Assembly: GCA_023150295.1 (NCBI GenBank)
Contig: JAKLLE010000035.1
Location: forward strand, 1-36,441
Length of the DNA: 36,441 nt
Direction of reading: 5' to 3'
Source: Giesbergeria sp.
GTDB lineage: Bacteria > Pseudomonadota > Gammaproteobacteria > Burkholderiales > Burkholderiaceae_C
Shown one piece after another: positions 20,241 to 27,890 of this stretch. The notes under the pieces are model-generated. The model was not told where the DNA came from, did not search any database, and worked only from the letters and a program-made list of their open reading frames with translations. Within the stretch, counting starts at the first letter, position 1, and every line of letters starts with the position of its first letter. A program made the translations under genes and the position numbers.

Positions 20241-20259
20241 AGTATTACGCTGTAATACT
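20241..20259. promoter_or_regulatory. Palindromic operator candidate for vapBC
   Basis: AGTATTAC-gct-GTAATACT is a perfect 8-bp inverted repeat with a 3-bp spacer, 15-33 bp upstream of the vapB ATG. Position and symmetry fit autoregulation by the VapB/VapBC complex. Its right end overlaps the cobC stop codon (20258-20260) by two bases. Confidence 0.65.
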
Positions 20260-21259
20260 ACCATGCCGATGCGTGATTTCGTACCGCCGCCCGCAAGGCC
20301 TCTTGCGCCTCGGGCGCCAGCACGCCCAGGCGCACCACGCCGGGCAAGCCGAACGAGGCGCAGTCGCGCAGCTTGATGCCTTGCGCGCGCAGGTGGCGCA
20401 GCAGCGCGGGCAGGTCGGCCACCGGGGGTCGTGCGCAAAAGTAGTTGGCCTGGCTGCCGGGCTGCACCTGCCAGCCCAGGGCAGTGCACAGGGCGATCTG
20501 GCGGTCTTTCCATTCGCGCAGGCGGGGCAGGCACTCGGCCAGCCATTGCTGGGTGGCGGGCTGCACCCAGGCCTGCAGCAGCGCCACGCCGTGTGCGCCG
20601 GTGGGCCACGAAGGGGCCAGGGCGGCCAGAGCGGCGGCGTCAGCATCGCCGCCCTGGGGGGCAATGGCATAGGCGGCGCGCACGCCCGTCAGGCCCAGGG
20701 CCTTGTTGGGCGTCCAGAGCTGCCAGCAGGTGGGCGGTGGTGGCGCGGGGTGCGCGTGCAGGCGCAGCGGCTGGTAGGCGCAGTCGAGCACGCGCAGGGT
20801 CTGGGCCGGATCGCCTGCCGCTGGCCACGCGGCCAGCGCCGCGTCGGCCTGGCCCAGGGGGCTGGAGGGCTCGCAGGCCCAGTGCAGCCCTGCCGTGGAA
20901 TGGGGCTCAGTGTGCACGGCCAGGCTCCGGGCGCGTGCAGCCTGGGCGTAGTCGCCATAGCCATGCGGGGGCACGGCCACGGCGCGCACGCCGCGCTGTG
21001 CGGCCAGTGCGGTGATGCGGTGGATGAATTCACTGGCACTGCCCGCCAGCACGATGCGCGCAGCCTCCACGCCATGGAAGGCGGCCAGTTGCGCGCGCAA
21101 GTCGGTGTAGGCGGGGTCGGGGTAGCGCGTGGCGTCGGCCTGTTGCACTGCGGCCAGCGCGGCGGGGCACGGGCCGCAGGCGTTGCTGTTGGTGGAAAAG
21201 TCGTGCGGCGCGGCGCCCTGCGCGTCGGTGCCGCCGTGCACGGCTTGCAGGTCAGCCAT
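20258..21259 (-). CDS. cobC: Threonine-phosphate decarboxylase-like PLP enzyme
   Basis: Fold-type I PLP enzyme of 333 residues. By family and context it should supply (R)-1-amino-2-propanol phosphate by decarboxylating threonine phosphate for the nucleotide-loop arm. The N-terminus has HDFSTNSNACGPCP, the family opening that usually reads DFSxNxNPxGP. DPAYTDLRAQLAAFHGV follows, and the PLP lysine lies in WTPNKALGLTGVRAAYA. The start codon lies inside the end of cbiB (8-bp overlap), so translation is probably coupled. (Named cobD in Salmonella.) A general aminotransferase is possible by fold, but the position argues for the corrinoid role. Confidence 0.9.
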   Translation of the reverse strand: MADLQAVHGGTDAQGAAPHDFSTNSNACGPCPAALAAVQQADATRYPDPAYTDLRAQLAAFHGVEAARIVLAGSASEFIHRITALAAQRGVRAVAVPPHGYGDYAQAARARSLAVHTEPHSTAGLHWACEPSSPLGQADAALAAWPAAGDPAQTLRVLDCAYQPLRLHAHPAPPPPTCWQLWTPNKALGLTGVRAAYAIAPQGGDADAAALAALAPSWPTGAHGVALLQAWVQPATQQWLAECLPRLREWKDRQIALCTALGWQVQPGSQANYFCARPPVADLPALLRHLRAQGIKLRDCASFGLPGVVRLGVLAPEAQEALRAAVRNHASAW

Positions 21260-22337
21260 ACCAACCCCCCATAGCGCAGCCCAGCACCAGGCCCAGTACG
21301 GCCAGCACCACCAGGCGCTGGACCATGCGGCCCGCCAGGCGCCGGGCGCGGCGTGCGTCCAGCGGCGTGGGGCTGCGGCCTGCGCTGTGCAGGCGGTACA
21401 CGCCGGGTTTGGTCAGGCGCACGTTCAGCGCCAACGCCATGGCGGCCATGGGCCAGCCGCTGTTGGGCGAGTCGGTCTTGCGCGCCTCGCGCAGCAGGGC
21501 AGACAGGCGCTGGGCCGGTGCAGGCAGCACCAGCAGCAGTGCGGTGATGCGCGCGGGCAGCCAGGAGAGCACGTCGTCGGCCCGCGCTGCCCATTTGCCT
21601 GCCCAGTGCCAGTAGCGCCCGCCGCGCATGCCACGGTAGCCCCACATGGCGTCGGCGGTGTTGGCCATGCGGTAGAGCGCGGCGCCAGGCAGGCCCGCCA
21701 CAGCGAACCAGAACAGCGGTGCCACGACCGAGTCATTGAGGTTTTCGGCCAGCGATTCGATGGCGCTTTCGCGCACCTCGCTGGCACTGAGCTGCGCCAC
21801 GTCGCGGCTGACCAGGAAGGACAGGCGCTCGCGCCCGGCCTCCAGCGACTGGTCCAGCGCTGCGTTCACCGCGCGCACCTCCTGCACCAAAAAGCTGTAG
21901 GACAACAGCGGCTTGAGCAGCGCGCCCAGCAGCAGCGCCGCCATCAGCAGGCGCAGCGTGGAAATGACGACGGAGGTTTCACCCAGCGCCAGCCCCGGCA
22001 CATCGACGACCGCCGTGCACACCGTGATGGGCGCCCCCCACACCCCCAGCACCAGCGCCTGGAGCACGGCAGATGCTATAAAAACAATAGCTGCCAGCGC
22101 ACACCAGGCAAGCGCTCCAAGCCAAAATTGCTTGGAGCTTTGTGCATTCGGCGCGCTGGGGGCAATCCGCTCCCCCAGCAGCTGAAGGGCCGATCCCATC
22201 CACACCACGGGGTGCCAGCGCAAGGGCGGCTCGCCCCACAGGCGGTCCGCCGCCAGCGCCACCAGCACGGCCAGCGCCAGCAGCACGGCGCCCTGCCCTG
22301 CATGGGCGGCCAAGGGATGAAGCCAGTGCCAGTGCAT
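21252..22337 (-). CDS. cbiB: Adenosylcobinamide-phosphate synthase, with embedded repeat
   Basis: Inner-membrane enzyme of 361 residues that joins adenosylcobyric acid to the aminopropanol arm. Family marks: ALAADRLWGEPPLRWHPVVW near the N-terminus, SRDVAQLSASEVRESAIESL, AENLNDSVVAPLFWFAVAGL and MANTADAMWGYRG. Codons for about residues 70-87 (segment FWLGALAW...VFIA) come from 54-bp repeat copy C at 22075-22128 on the opposite strand, so part of an N-terminal membrane segment is repeat-encoded. The gene starts 9 nt after cobO and overlaps cobC by 8 bp. (Named cobD in the Pseudomonas denitrificans scheme.). Confidence 0.93.
   Translation of the reverse strand: MHWHWLHPLAAHAGQGAVLLALAVLVALAADRLWGEPPLRWHPVVWMGSALQLLGERIAPSAPNAQSSKQFWLGALAWCALAAIVFIASAVLQALVLGVWGAPITVCTAVVDVPGLALGETSVVISTLRLLMAALLLGALLKPLLSYSFLVQEVRAVNAALDQSLEAGRERLSFLVSRDVAQLSASEVRESAIESLAENLNDSVVAPLFWFAVAGLPGAALYRMANTADAMWGYRGMRGGRYWHWAGKWAARADDVLSWLPARITALLLVLPAPAQRLSALLREARKTDSPNSGWPMAAMALALNVRLTKPGVYRLHSAGRSPTPLDARRARRLAGRMVQRLVVLAVLGLVLGCAMGGWYG
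22075..22128 (+). repeat. 54-bp dispersed repeat, copy C (inside cbiB)
   Basis: Layout GCTAT, 7 nt, ATAGCTGCCAGCGC, 10 nt, AGCGCTCCAAGCCAAAAT. It lies antisense to cbiB and is translated there as 18 in-frame codons rich in hydrophobic residues. The stem AGCGC/GCGCT is perfect. Confidence 0.75.
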
Positions 22338-22346
22338 GGTGGGGGC

Positions 22347-22916
22347 TCAGTCCTCGATGCCGCGCTGCGCAGGAATGCCCGCTTGAAAAGCGTGCTTGAC
22401 GAGCTTCATCTCGGTCACAGTGTCGGCAATCGCGATGATTTCCTCAGGGCAGCGGCGTCCCGTGAGGCACACATGCACCTCCTTGGGGCGCGCAGCCAGG
22501 GTGTCGAGCACGTCCTGCAGCGGCAACCAGCCGTAGACCAACGGGTAGGTGATCTCATCGAGCACCACCAAGAAGCGCTCGCCACTGAGGATGTCGGCAC
22601 GCGCCTTGGCCCAGCCGTCGCGCGCAAGCTGGGCCGAGTGCTCCAGGTCCTTGCTCTTCCACGAAAAGCCGTCGCCCAGGCCCTCGATCGGCAGGCCGAT
22701 CTGCTCGAACATGCGGTGCTCGCCAAAGCGTGCGCTGGGCACCTTCATGAACTGGTACACCTTGACCGGCTTGCCGCGCCCATGCGCGCGCAGCGCCAGG
22801 CCGAAGGCGGCCGTGCTCTTGCCCTTGCCGTCGCCGGTGTTGACGATGACCAGGCCCCGGCGTTCGCCCTCGGCCTTGTCGTAGCGTTTCTCGGTGGGTG
22901 GGGTTTCGATCTGCAT
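22347..22916 (-). CDS. cobO: Cob(I)yrinic acid a,c-diamide adenosyltransferase
   Basis: Transfers the adenosyl group of ATP to cobalt of reduced corrinoids, making the coenzyme form and trapping imported corrinoids in the cytoplasm. The protein has 189 residues. The P-loop is NTGDGKGKSTAAFGLALRAH. VYQFMKVP, GDGFSW, VLDEITYPLVYGWL and LTGRRCPEE are characteristic of the CobO/BtuR family. It lies 20 nt after cobN and 9 nt before cbiB in the corrinoid operon. Confidence 0.95.
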   Translation of the reverse strand: MQIETPPTEKRYDKAEGERRGLVIVNTGDGKGKSTAAFGLALRAHGRGKPVKVYQFMKVPSARFGEHRMFEQIGLPIEGLGDGFSWKSKDLEHSAQLARDGWAKARADILSGERFLVVLDEITYPLVYGWLPLQDVLDTLAARPKEVHVCLTGRRCPEEIIAIADTVTEMKLVKHAFQAGIPAQRGIED

Positions 22917-22936
22917 GGCAAAGGTCTTTCAAAAAA

Positions 22937-25900
22937 TCAGTGGGTGGCCACCGCCAGCACCAGGCCGCGCTGGCGCACCCACTGGCGCAGCGCACCGGCC
23001 AGCACCACGGCCAGCAGGCCCAGCAGCACCAGCAGCTGCGCCTTGCGCTCTGCAGCGCCGGGGTGGGTGGATGCTGGCGGCTGCACCGCTTGCAGCAGCA
23101 TACCGGTCACCGGCTGCGCCTTGCCAGACACCACCGGGGGCGCCGCCGGGGGGGCGGCCTGGGACACAGACGGCAACGGCGGTGATGCTGGCGCACGCGC
23201 AGGTGCCTCCAGCCCGGCGCCGCGCTCTGGGCGCAGCGCCTGGCGCGGCTCCAGCGCTGGGCCCGCACCGGTTTGCTGCCGCACCCATTGGCGCACCTCG
23301 CGCAGTTCCAGGGCCAGGGGAGCGGCCTGGGTCAGTTCGGCATAGGTGCGGGCCAGTTCGGTGCGCGTGGCGGCGTCTGGCTGCCAATGGCCCAGGCGGC
23401 TGGCCTGCACCAGGCGTTCCAGCGCCTGCGCGTAGGCCTGCGGGTGCTGGCGCAGCCACTGGGGGGTGCCCAGTTGGTGGCGGTCTTTCACCAGCACGTC
23501 AAAAAAACTCTGCCAGTGGTCGGGCCGGATGGTGTCGGGCGCCACGGCCTGCCAACCCCAGGCGAACTGCACGGCCTTGAGTACCTGCAGCGTGCCCGCG
23601 TAGCCCTCGGCCTGCTGGGCCTGCAACCAGCCGGGGTGCAGGTAGCGGGACTGCATCTCGCGGGCGATGTTGCGCTGCGCGCTTTCGGTGTGCACCTCGC
23701 TGCTGTCGTGCAGCTCGCTCACGTACAGCGCCAGCGCATCCTTCTTTCCCGCCGCCCTGGCGGCCGCTGCCAGGCCGCCCAGGTACTGGAAGGGGTCGTC
23801 CGAGCTGACCATGGCATACAGATGCGAGCTGCGCGAGAGCACCGCCGCATCGGCCTGGCGCAGGTGCGCGCCCAGTGCCTGCACCGCATGGGTGCGGGCC
23901 ACGCCGGGTACAGGCTCGCCGTGGAGGAAGGGCTGGCTCATGCGCTGCAGAAACATCTCGCCCAGCCGCGGGTCGTCGCGGCGCAGGCGGCCGTCCTGCA
24001 CGGCGTCGGACAGGCCGGTGCCGTAGTCGCCTTCCTGGTTGCCAAAGCTGCGGGCCTGCGCCAGGGCCAGGGCCTGGGCGGCGGGCACGCCCGCGCGGCG
24101 CAGCGCACTGTGCACCGCATCCGTGTTGCGCGCCACGGCGTTGGCGGGCTCGGCGCCTGCGGCCAGGGCCACGGCCTGGTCGATCAGCGCCATGAGGGCC
24201 GGAAACTGGTCGCGGTAGGAGCCGGTAACGCTGAGCAGCACATCGACCCGCTCGCGGCCCAGTTGCGCCTGCGGGATCAGTTCCACCCGCTGCGGGCGGC
24301 CGCTGCTGTCCCACACTGGCCGCACCCCCAGGGCCACCAGTGCCTGCGCTTCCATCACGCCCTGGTGGCGCAGTGTTTCCCCGGCCCAGAGCGACAGCGC
24401 CAGGCGCTGCGGCATGCTGCCGCCATGGGCAGCACGCCAGTCTTGCAGCCACTGCTGGAACAGACGCTGCGCCACTTCGTAGGCCTGGCGCGTGGGCAGG
24501 CGGCTGGGGTCCAGGCCGGTGAGGTTGCGGCCCGTGGGCAGGCTGTCGGGGTTGCGGATCGGGTCGCCCCCATAGGCGGCGGTGAGGTAGCGCCCGTCCA
24601 GCGCAGCCAGCAGGCCCGGGATTTCGCCCTCGGTGGCCAGCAGGCGCTCCAGTTCCTGCGCACGCAGGGCCAGCGCGTGCAGCGCGGCAGTGTCTGTGGG
24701 TTGGCGTGCCGCGCGGTTGGGCACAAAGTCCTCGCCACGCAGCGCACTGGCGCCGTCGCCTGCGGGCGCCGAGGCAGGCTGCGCCGGGCGCAGGTCGAGG
24801 CGGCTGGCGGCGTCGGCGTCGCGCAGCGCCACGTCCAGCCAGCGCGCCGGCCGCGCCGTGGCCACGGTGCGGTGGTCGATGAGAAAGGCCTCGTCAATGT
24901 CCTCTCCCAGCGCCTCGATCAGGGGCTGGCGCAGCGCCTGCAGAATGGTCTGGCGCCTGCGCGCCTGGCTGGGCACCTCGCCCAGCACGGCCAGGCCCTG
25001 CGGCTGGCTGCTTTGCGCCAGGCGATCCAGGTAGGGGTGGAGCTGCTCCAGGTACCCCTCGAAGTCCCGCGCAATCGCATCGGCAGTCCAGCCCAGGTCG
25101 CGGTGCAGCTGGTGCTCCACAAACTGCGCGATCAGGCGCCGCTCCAGCGCCTGGCGCGTGGGGCCTGCATCCACGGTTTCCCACTCGTGCATCAGCTCGT
25201 GCATGTGGGCCATGCGGGCATTGAAGCCCGCCGGGGCAAACGCAGGCGTGCGGTGGCTGACCAGCACCGCGCGGCCGCGCCGCTTGGCGGTCAGGGCCTC
25301 GCCCAGGTTGTCCACGATATAGGGGTACACCACCGGAATGTGGCCCGCCGCTGCGCCCAGCGGCAACCACACGTCGTCCCACACATCAGGGCTGCGGGCC
25401 TTGCCGCTGGCCCATTCCTGCGTGCCATGGGTGCCAAAGTGCAGCAGCGCATCGGCCTGCCCCGCCCACAGGTACACGGCCAGGTAGTGGTGCGACAGCG
25501 GTGCCTTGCTTTTGTGCATGAAGGGGTTCTGGCCCAGGCGCAGGGTTTCCTCGCGCGGGGGCTGGGGCAGCACCGCGAGCGTACCCACCCGCATGCGCGG
25601 AATGACGAAGACCGGCACCCCTTGCCAATCCAGCAAGTAGCGGCTGCGCTCGGGCGGGCCCCAGTAGGCCTGGATGCGGGTGCGCACGTCTTGCGGCAAG
25701 GCGTCAAAGAACTGGCGGTAGCGCGCCAGGGGCAGCGCCTCGGCGCGGTCTTGCTCCAGCAGGCTGCGCAGCGCGGCGTCGGGGTAGTAGGCCGCAAGCA
25801 GGGGCTGCAGGCCCGCGATCCAGTCGCCCTCGGGCACCTCCTGGGTGGAGTAGCCCGCCTGCGCCAGCGCGCCCGATACCCGCTGCAGGCTGCGCGGCAC

Positions 25901-27079
25901 GTTCAGAAACGAAGCGCCGAAGTTGCTGCCCCCCGGGGGGTAGTTGTAGACCATGGCCACCAGCGCACGCTGCGCCCTGGGGCGCTCTTGCAAGGCCAGC
26001 AGGCGCTGCACGCGGCCCACCACGGCATGGGCCTGGCGGTCGATGAGCACCGTGCGCCGCCCCTGCTCGGCCGTGGCCGTGACCAGCACCGGGTCAACCG
26101 CCCCCGCGCCCTCGGGCTGGGCCAGGTAGTAGGGCACATCGGACAGGGGCAGGCCCATGGCGCTGTGCGCCCAGTCGGCCTCGGTGCCGCTGCGCCAGGG
26201 CTGCGTGGCCAGCAGCGGCACGCCCCAGCGGGCCAGCAGGGGCTGCAGGGCCGCTGGCTGGCTGACCAGCTGGTGCAGCACCAGTGCCCGGGGGTGGGCG
26301 CTGCCATCGGCGTTTCCCAGCAGGGCCTGCAGACCGGGGGTGTCGAGTTGCTGGCCAAACACGGCATAGGCCCACAGGCCCTGGTGCGCAAACATCCGCA
26401 GCCAGGCGTCGAGCCAGGCGGTCTCGCCGTTGACGAAATGGTGGCGGTGCACAAGCACAGCCACGGCAGGCTGGCCCTGCCCCTTGGACTGGGTGGCCTG
26501 CCACGCCGCCATGGCGCGCGCATCGCCCAAGATGCCGGGTGCATCGGGGTGGTACAGGCCACGCGCGGGCCAGGGGGCGGGCTCGGGCAGCGCAGGGGGC
26601 GGCGCCCCCTGCTGCCAGGCCTGTGCCAGTTGCCAGGCGTGGCGCAGGTTGGCCTGGCCCCCGGCCTGCAGGTAGGCCGCCACGCGCTGCGCCATGCTGG
26701 GCGCTGCGGGCAGCACGCCAGGGCCTGCAGGCACCCACACCACACGGGCGTGGGGCGCCGCCGCCAGCAGGGGCTCCAGCACGCGCTGCAGGCGCGCCTG
26801 CACGGTGGCGTGGGGCATGTCCACCCACACCTGGTCGGCCTGGGCCAGGGCCGCGCGCCAGTGCTGGCGCTGCGGGCCTTCGGGCTCGGCCGGGCCTTGC
26901 AGGGGCCATTGCAGGTGCTGCACCTGCCAGCCCAGGCGCCGGCCCTCGCTTTCGACCTGCGCCGTGCGCGCCGCCGGGGTGATGTCTGCCGTCACCCACA
27001 GCAGGCGGCCCGCTGCCTGGGCAGCGCCGCTGCACACCAGCACGCACAGGGCCAGGCACCAGCGCATCAGGATCGGCAT
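22937..27079 (-). CDS. cobN: CobN-like chelatase subunit, exported and membrane-anchored form
   Basis: Very large protein of 1380 residues in the CobN/BchH/ChlH family, whose cytoplasmic members bind a tetrapyrrole during metal insertion. Family marks: VYNYPPGGSNFGASFLNVP (about residue 376), FGTHGTQEWASGK (G549-W556), YPYIVDNLGEALTAKRRGRA and RNTDAVHSALRRAG. Unlike classical CobN it starts with a signal peptide (MPILMRWCLALCVLVCSGAA, cleavage near AQA) and ends with a proline-rich linker, one hydrophobic helix (QLLVLLGLLAVVLAGAL) and a short basic tail. This points to a periplasmic body tied to the inner membrane. ATG 27079 is chosen because it opens the signal peptide, 10 nt after btuD. No cobS/cobT-type or ChlI/ChlD partner is present here. 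Chelation, dechelation or corrin trafficking are all possible. Confidence 0.88.
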   Translation of the reverse strand: MPILMRWCLALCVLVCSGAAQAAGRLLWVTADITPAARTAQVESEGRRLGWQVQHLQWPLQGPAEPEGPQRQHWRAALAQADQVWVDMPHATVQARLQRVLEPLLAAAPHARVVWVPAGPGVLPAAPSMAQRVAAYLQAGGQANLRHAWQLAQAWQQGAPPPALPEPAPWPARGLYHPDAPGILGDARAMAAWQATQSKGQGQPAVAVLVHRHHFVNGETAWLDAWLRMFAHQGLWAYAVFGQQLDTPGLQALLGNADGSAHPRALVLHQLVSQPAALQPLLARWGVPLLATQPWRSGTEADWAHSAMGLPLSDVPYYLAQPEGAGAVDPVLVTATAEQGRRTVLIDRQAHAVVGRVQRLLALQERPRAQRALVAMVYNYPPGGSNFGASFLNVPRSLQRVSGALAQAGYSTQEVPEGDWIAGLQPLLAAYYPDAALRSLLEQDRAEALPLARYRQFFDALPQDVRTRIQAYWGPPERSRYLLDWQGVPVFVIPRMRVGTLAVLPQPPREETLRLGQNPFMHKSKAPLSHHYLAVYLWAGQADALLHFGTHGTQEWASGKARSPDVWDDVWLPLGAAAGHIPVVYPYIVDNLGEALTAKRRGRAVLVSHRTPAFAPAGFNARMAHMHELMHEWETVDAGPTRQALERRLIAQFVEHQLHRDLGWTADAIARDFEGYLEQLHPYLDRLAQSSQPQGLAVLGEVPSQARRRQTILQALRQPLIEALGEDIDEAFLIDHRTVATARPARWLDVALRDADAASRLDLRPAQPASAPAGDGASALRGEDFVPNRAARQPTDTAALHALALRAQELERLLATEGEIPGLLAALDGRYLTAAYGGDPIRNPDSLPTGRNLTGLDPSRLPTRQAYEVAQRLFQQWLQDWRAAHGGSMPQRLALSLWAGETLRHQGVMEAQALVALGVRPVWDSSGRPQRVELIPQAQLGRERVDVLLSVTGSYRDQFPALMALIDQAVALAAGAEPANAVARNTDAVHSALRRAGVPAAQALALAQARSFGNQEGDYGTGLSDAVQDGRLRRDDPRLGEMFLQRMSQPFLHGEPVPGVARTHAVQALGAHLRQADAAVLSRSSHLYAMVSSDDPFQYLGGLAAAARAAGKKDALALYVSELHDSSEVHTESAQRNIAREMQSRYLHPGWLQAQQAEGYAGTLQVLKAVQFAWGWQAVAPDTIRPDHWQSFFDVLVKDRHQLGTPQWLRQHPQAYAQALERLVQASRLGHWQPDAATRTELARTYAELTQAAPLALELREVRQWVRQQTGAGPALEPRQALRPERGAGLEAPARAPASPPLPSVSQAAPPAAPPVVSGKAQPVTGMLLQAVQPPASTHPGAAERKAQLLVLLGLLAVVLAGALRQWVRQRGLVLAVATH

Positions 27080-27089
27080 AGGCACGGCT

Positions 27090-27890
27090 TCAGAGCGCGG
27101 GGGCACGGGTAGCCAACACCGGCAGCGCCAGCCACTGCTCGGCCACGCTGTGGATGGTGATGCGCTCGTCAAACACCTGCTCCAGCGCGCGGTGCGTGGC
27201 GGCATGCTGCGCAGCACCGTGGTGGCGCAGGCGGCCCTGGGCCAGCACGGCCACGTCGTCGGCCTGCAGCGCCATGGAGAGTTCGTGCAGCACGCTGACC
27301 ACGGTGCAGCCGTGCGCCACCAGGTCGCGCACCAGTTGCAGCCAGTCAGCCTGGTGCGGGGGGTCGAGGTTGGCCAGGGGTTCGTCCATGAGCAGCACCT
27401 GGGCCTGCACGGCCAGCAGGCGCGCCAGCAGCACGCGCTGGCGCTCGCCGCCCGAGAGCTGGCCCAGCGGCCGCGCACGCCAGTCCCAGGCCTGGGTGCT
27501 GCGCAGGGCCTGTTCGACGGCGGCGTGGTCGGCGGCGCTGGGCGGCTGCATCCAGCCCTGGTGCGGCAGGCGGCCCAGCATGGCGACGTCGTACACGGTC
27601 AGGTCGTCGGCGGCGGCTTCGTTCTGGCCCAGCCAGGCCAGGTGCTGGGCGCGCTCGCGCCGGGGCCAGGCGTGCAGGTCGCGCCCGTGCAGCAGCACCT
27701 GCCCGCTGCCCACCGGCAGCAGGCCCGCCAGCACCCGCAGCAGCGTGGACTTGCCCGCGCCATTGGGGCCGACGATGCTGGTCCAGCGCCCCGCCGCCAG
27801 CGCCAGCGTGACGCCGTGGAGTATGGGGTGTTTTCCGATTCCAGCGCTTATCTGTTGGGCGCTGATAGCTATCAATTCAGTAGCAATCAC
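27090..27890 (-). CDS. btuD: Corrinoid ABC transporter, ATP-binding subunit
   Basis: ATPase of 266 residues that powers BtuC-mediated import. Walker A GPNGAGKST, Q-loop GQNEAA, signature LSGGERQRV, Walker B VLLMDEPLANLD and the H-loop in SVLHELSM are all intact. The start is GTG 27890, overlapping the btuC stop as GTGA, with AGGGGA 6 nt upstream. Starting at the third codon, 18 codons (27884-27831) are the 54-bp repeat copy E, so the N-terminal strand is repeat-derived; the Walker domain begins after it. It precedes cobN by 10 nt. Confidence 0.92.
   Translation of the reverse strand: MIATELIAISAQQISAGIGKHPILHGVTLALAAGRWTSIVGPNGAGKSTLLRVLAGLLPVGSGQVLLHGRDLHAWPRRERAQHLAWLGQNEAAADDLTVYDVAMLGRLPHQGWMQPPSAADHAAVEQALRSTQAWDWRARPLGQLSGGERQRVLLARLLAVQAQVLLMDEPLANLDPPHQADWLQLVRDLVAHGCTVVSVLHELSMALQADDVAVLAQGRLRHHGAAQHAATHRALEQVFDERITIHSVAEQWLALPVLATRAPAL
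27831..27884 (-). repeat. 54-bp dispersed repeat, copy E (5' end of btuD)
   Basis: On the minus strand: GCTAC, 7 nt, ATAGCTATCAGCGC, 10 nt, AGCGCTGGAATCGGAAAA. It is the most diverged of the five copies in the middle but keeps the exact length and both stems (AGCGC/GCGCT perfect). It starts on a codon boundary two codons after the btuD GTG and is read in sense. Confidence 0.68.

Noticed and set aside
23273-27112. Long plus-strand open frame over cobN
   Set aside because: Mirror frame of cobN; no recognisable domain and Gln/Ala/Arg/Gly-rich composition.
27080-27478. Extension of cobN upstream into btuD
   Set aside because: The extra residues are an out-of-frame reading of the BtuD ATPase motifs; the signal peptide starts at 27079.
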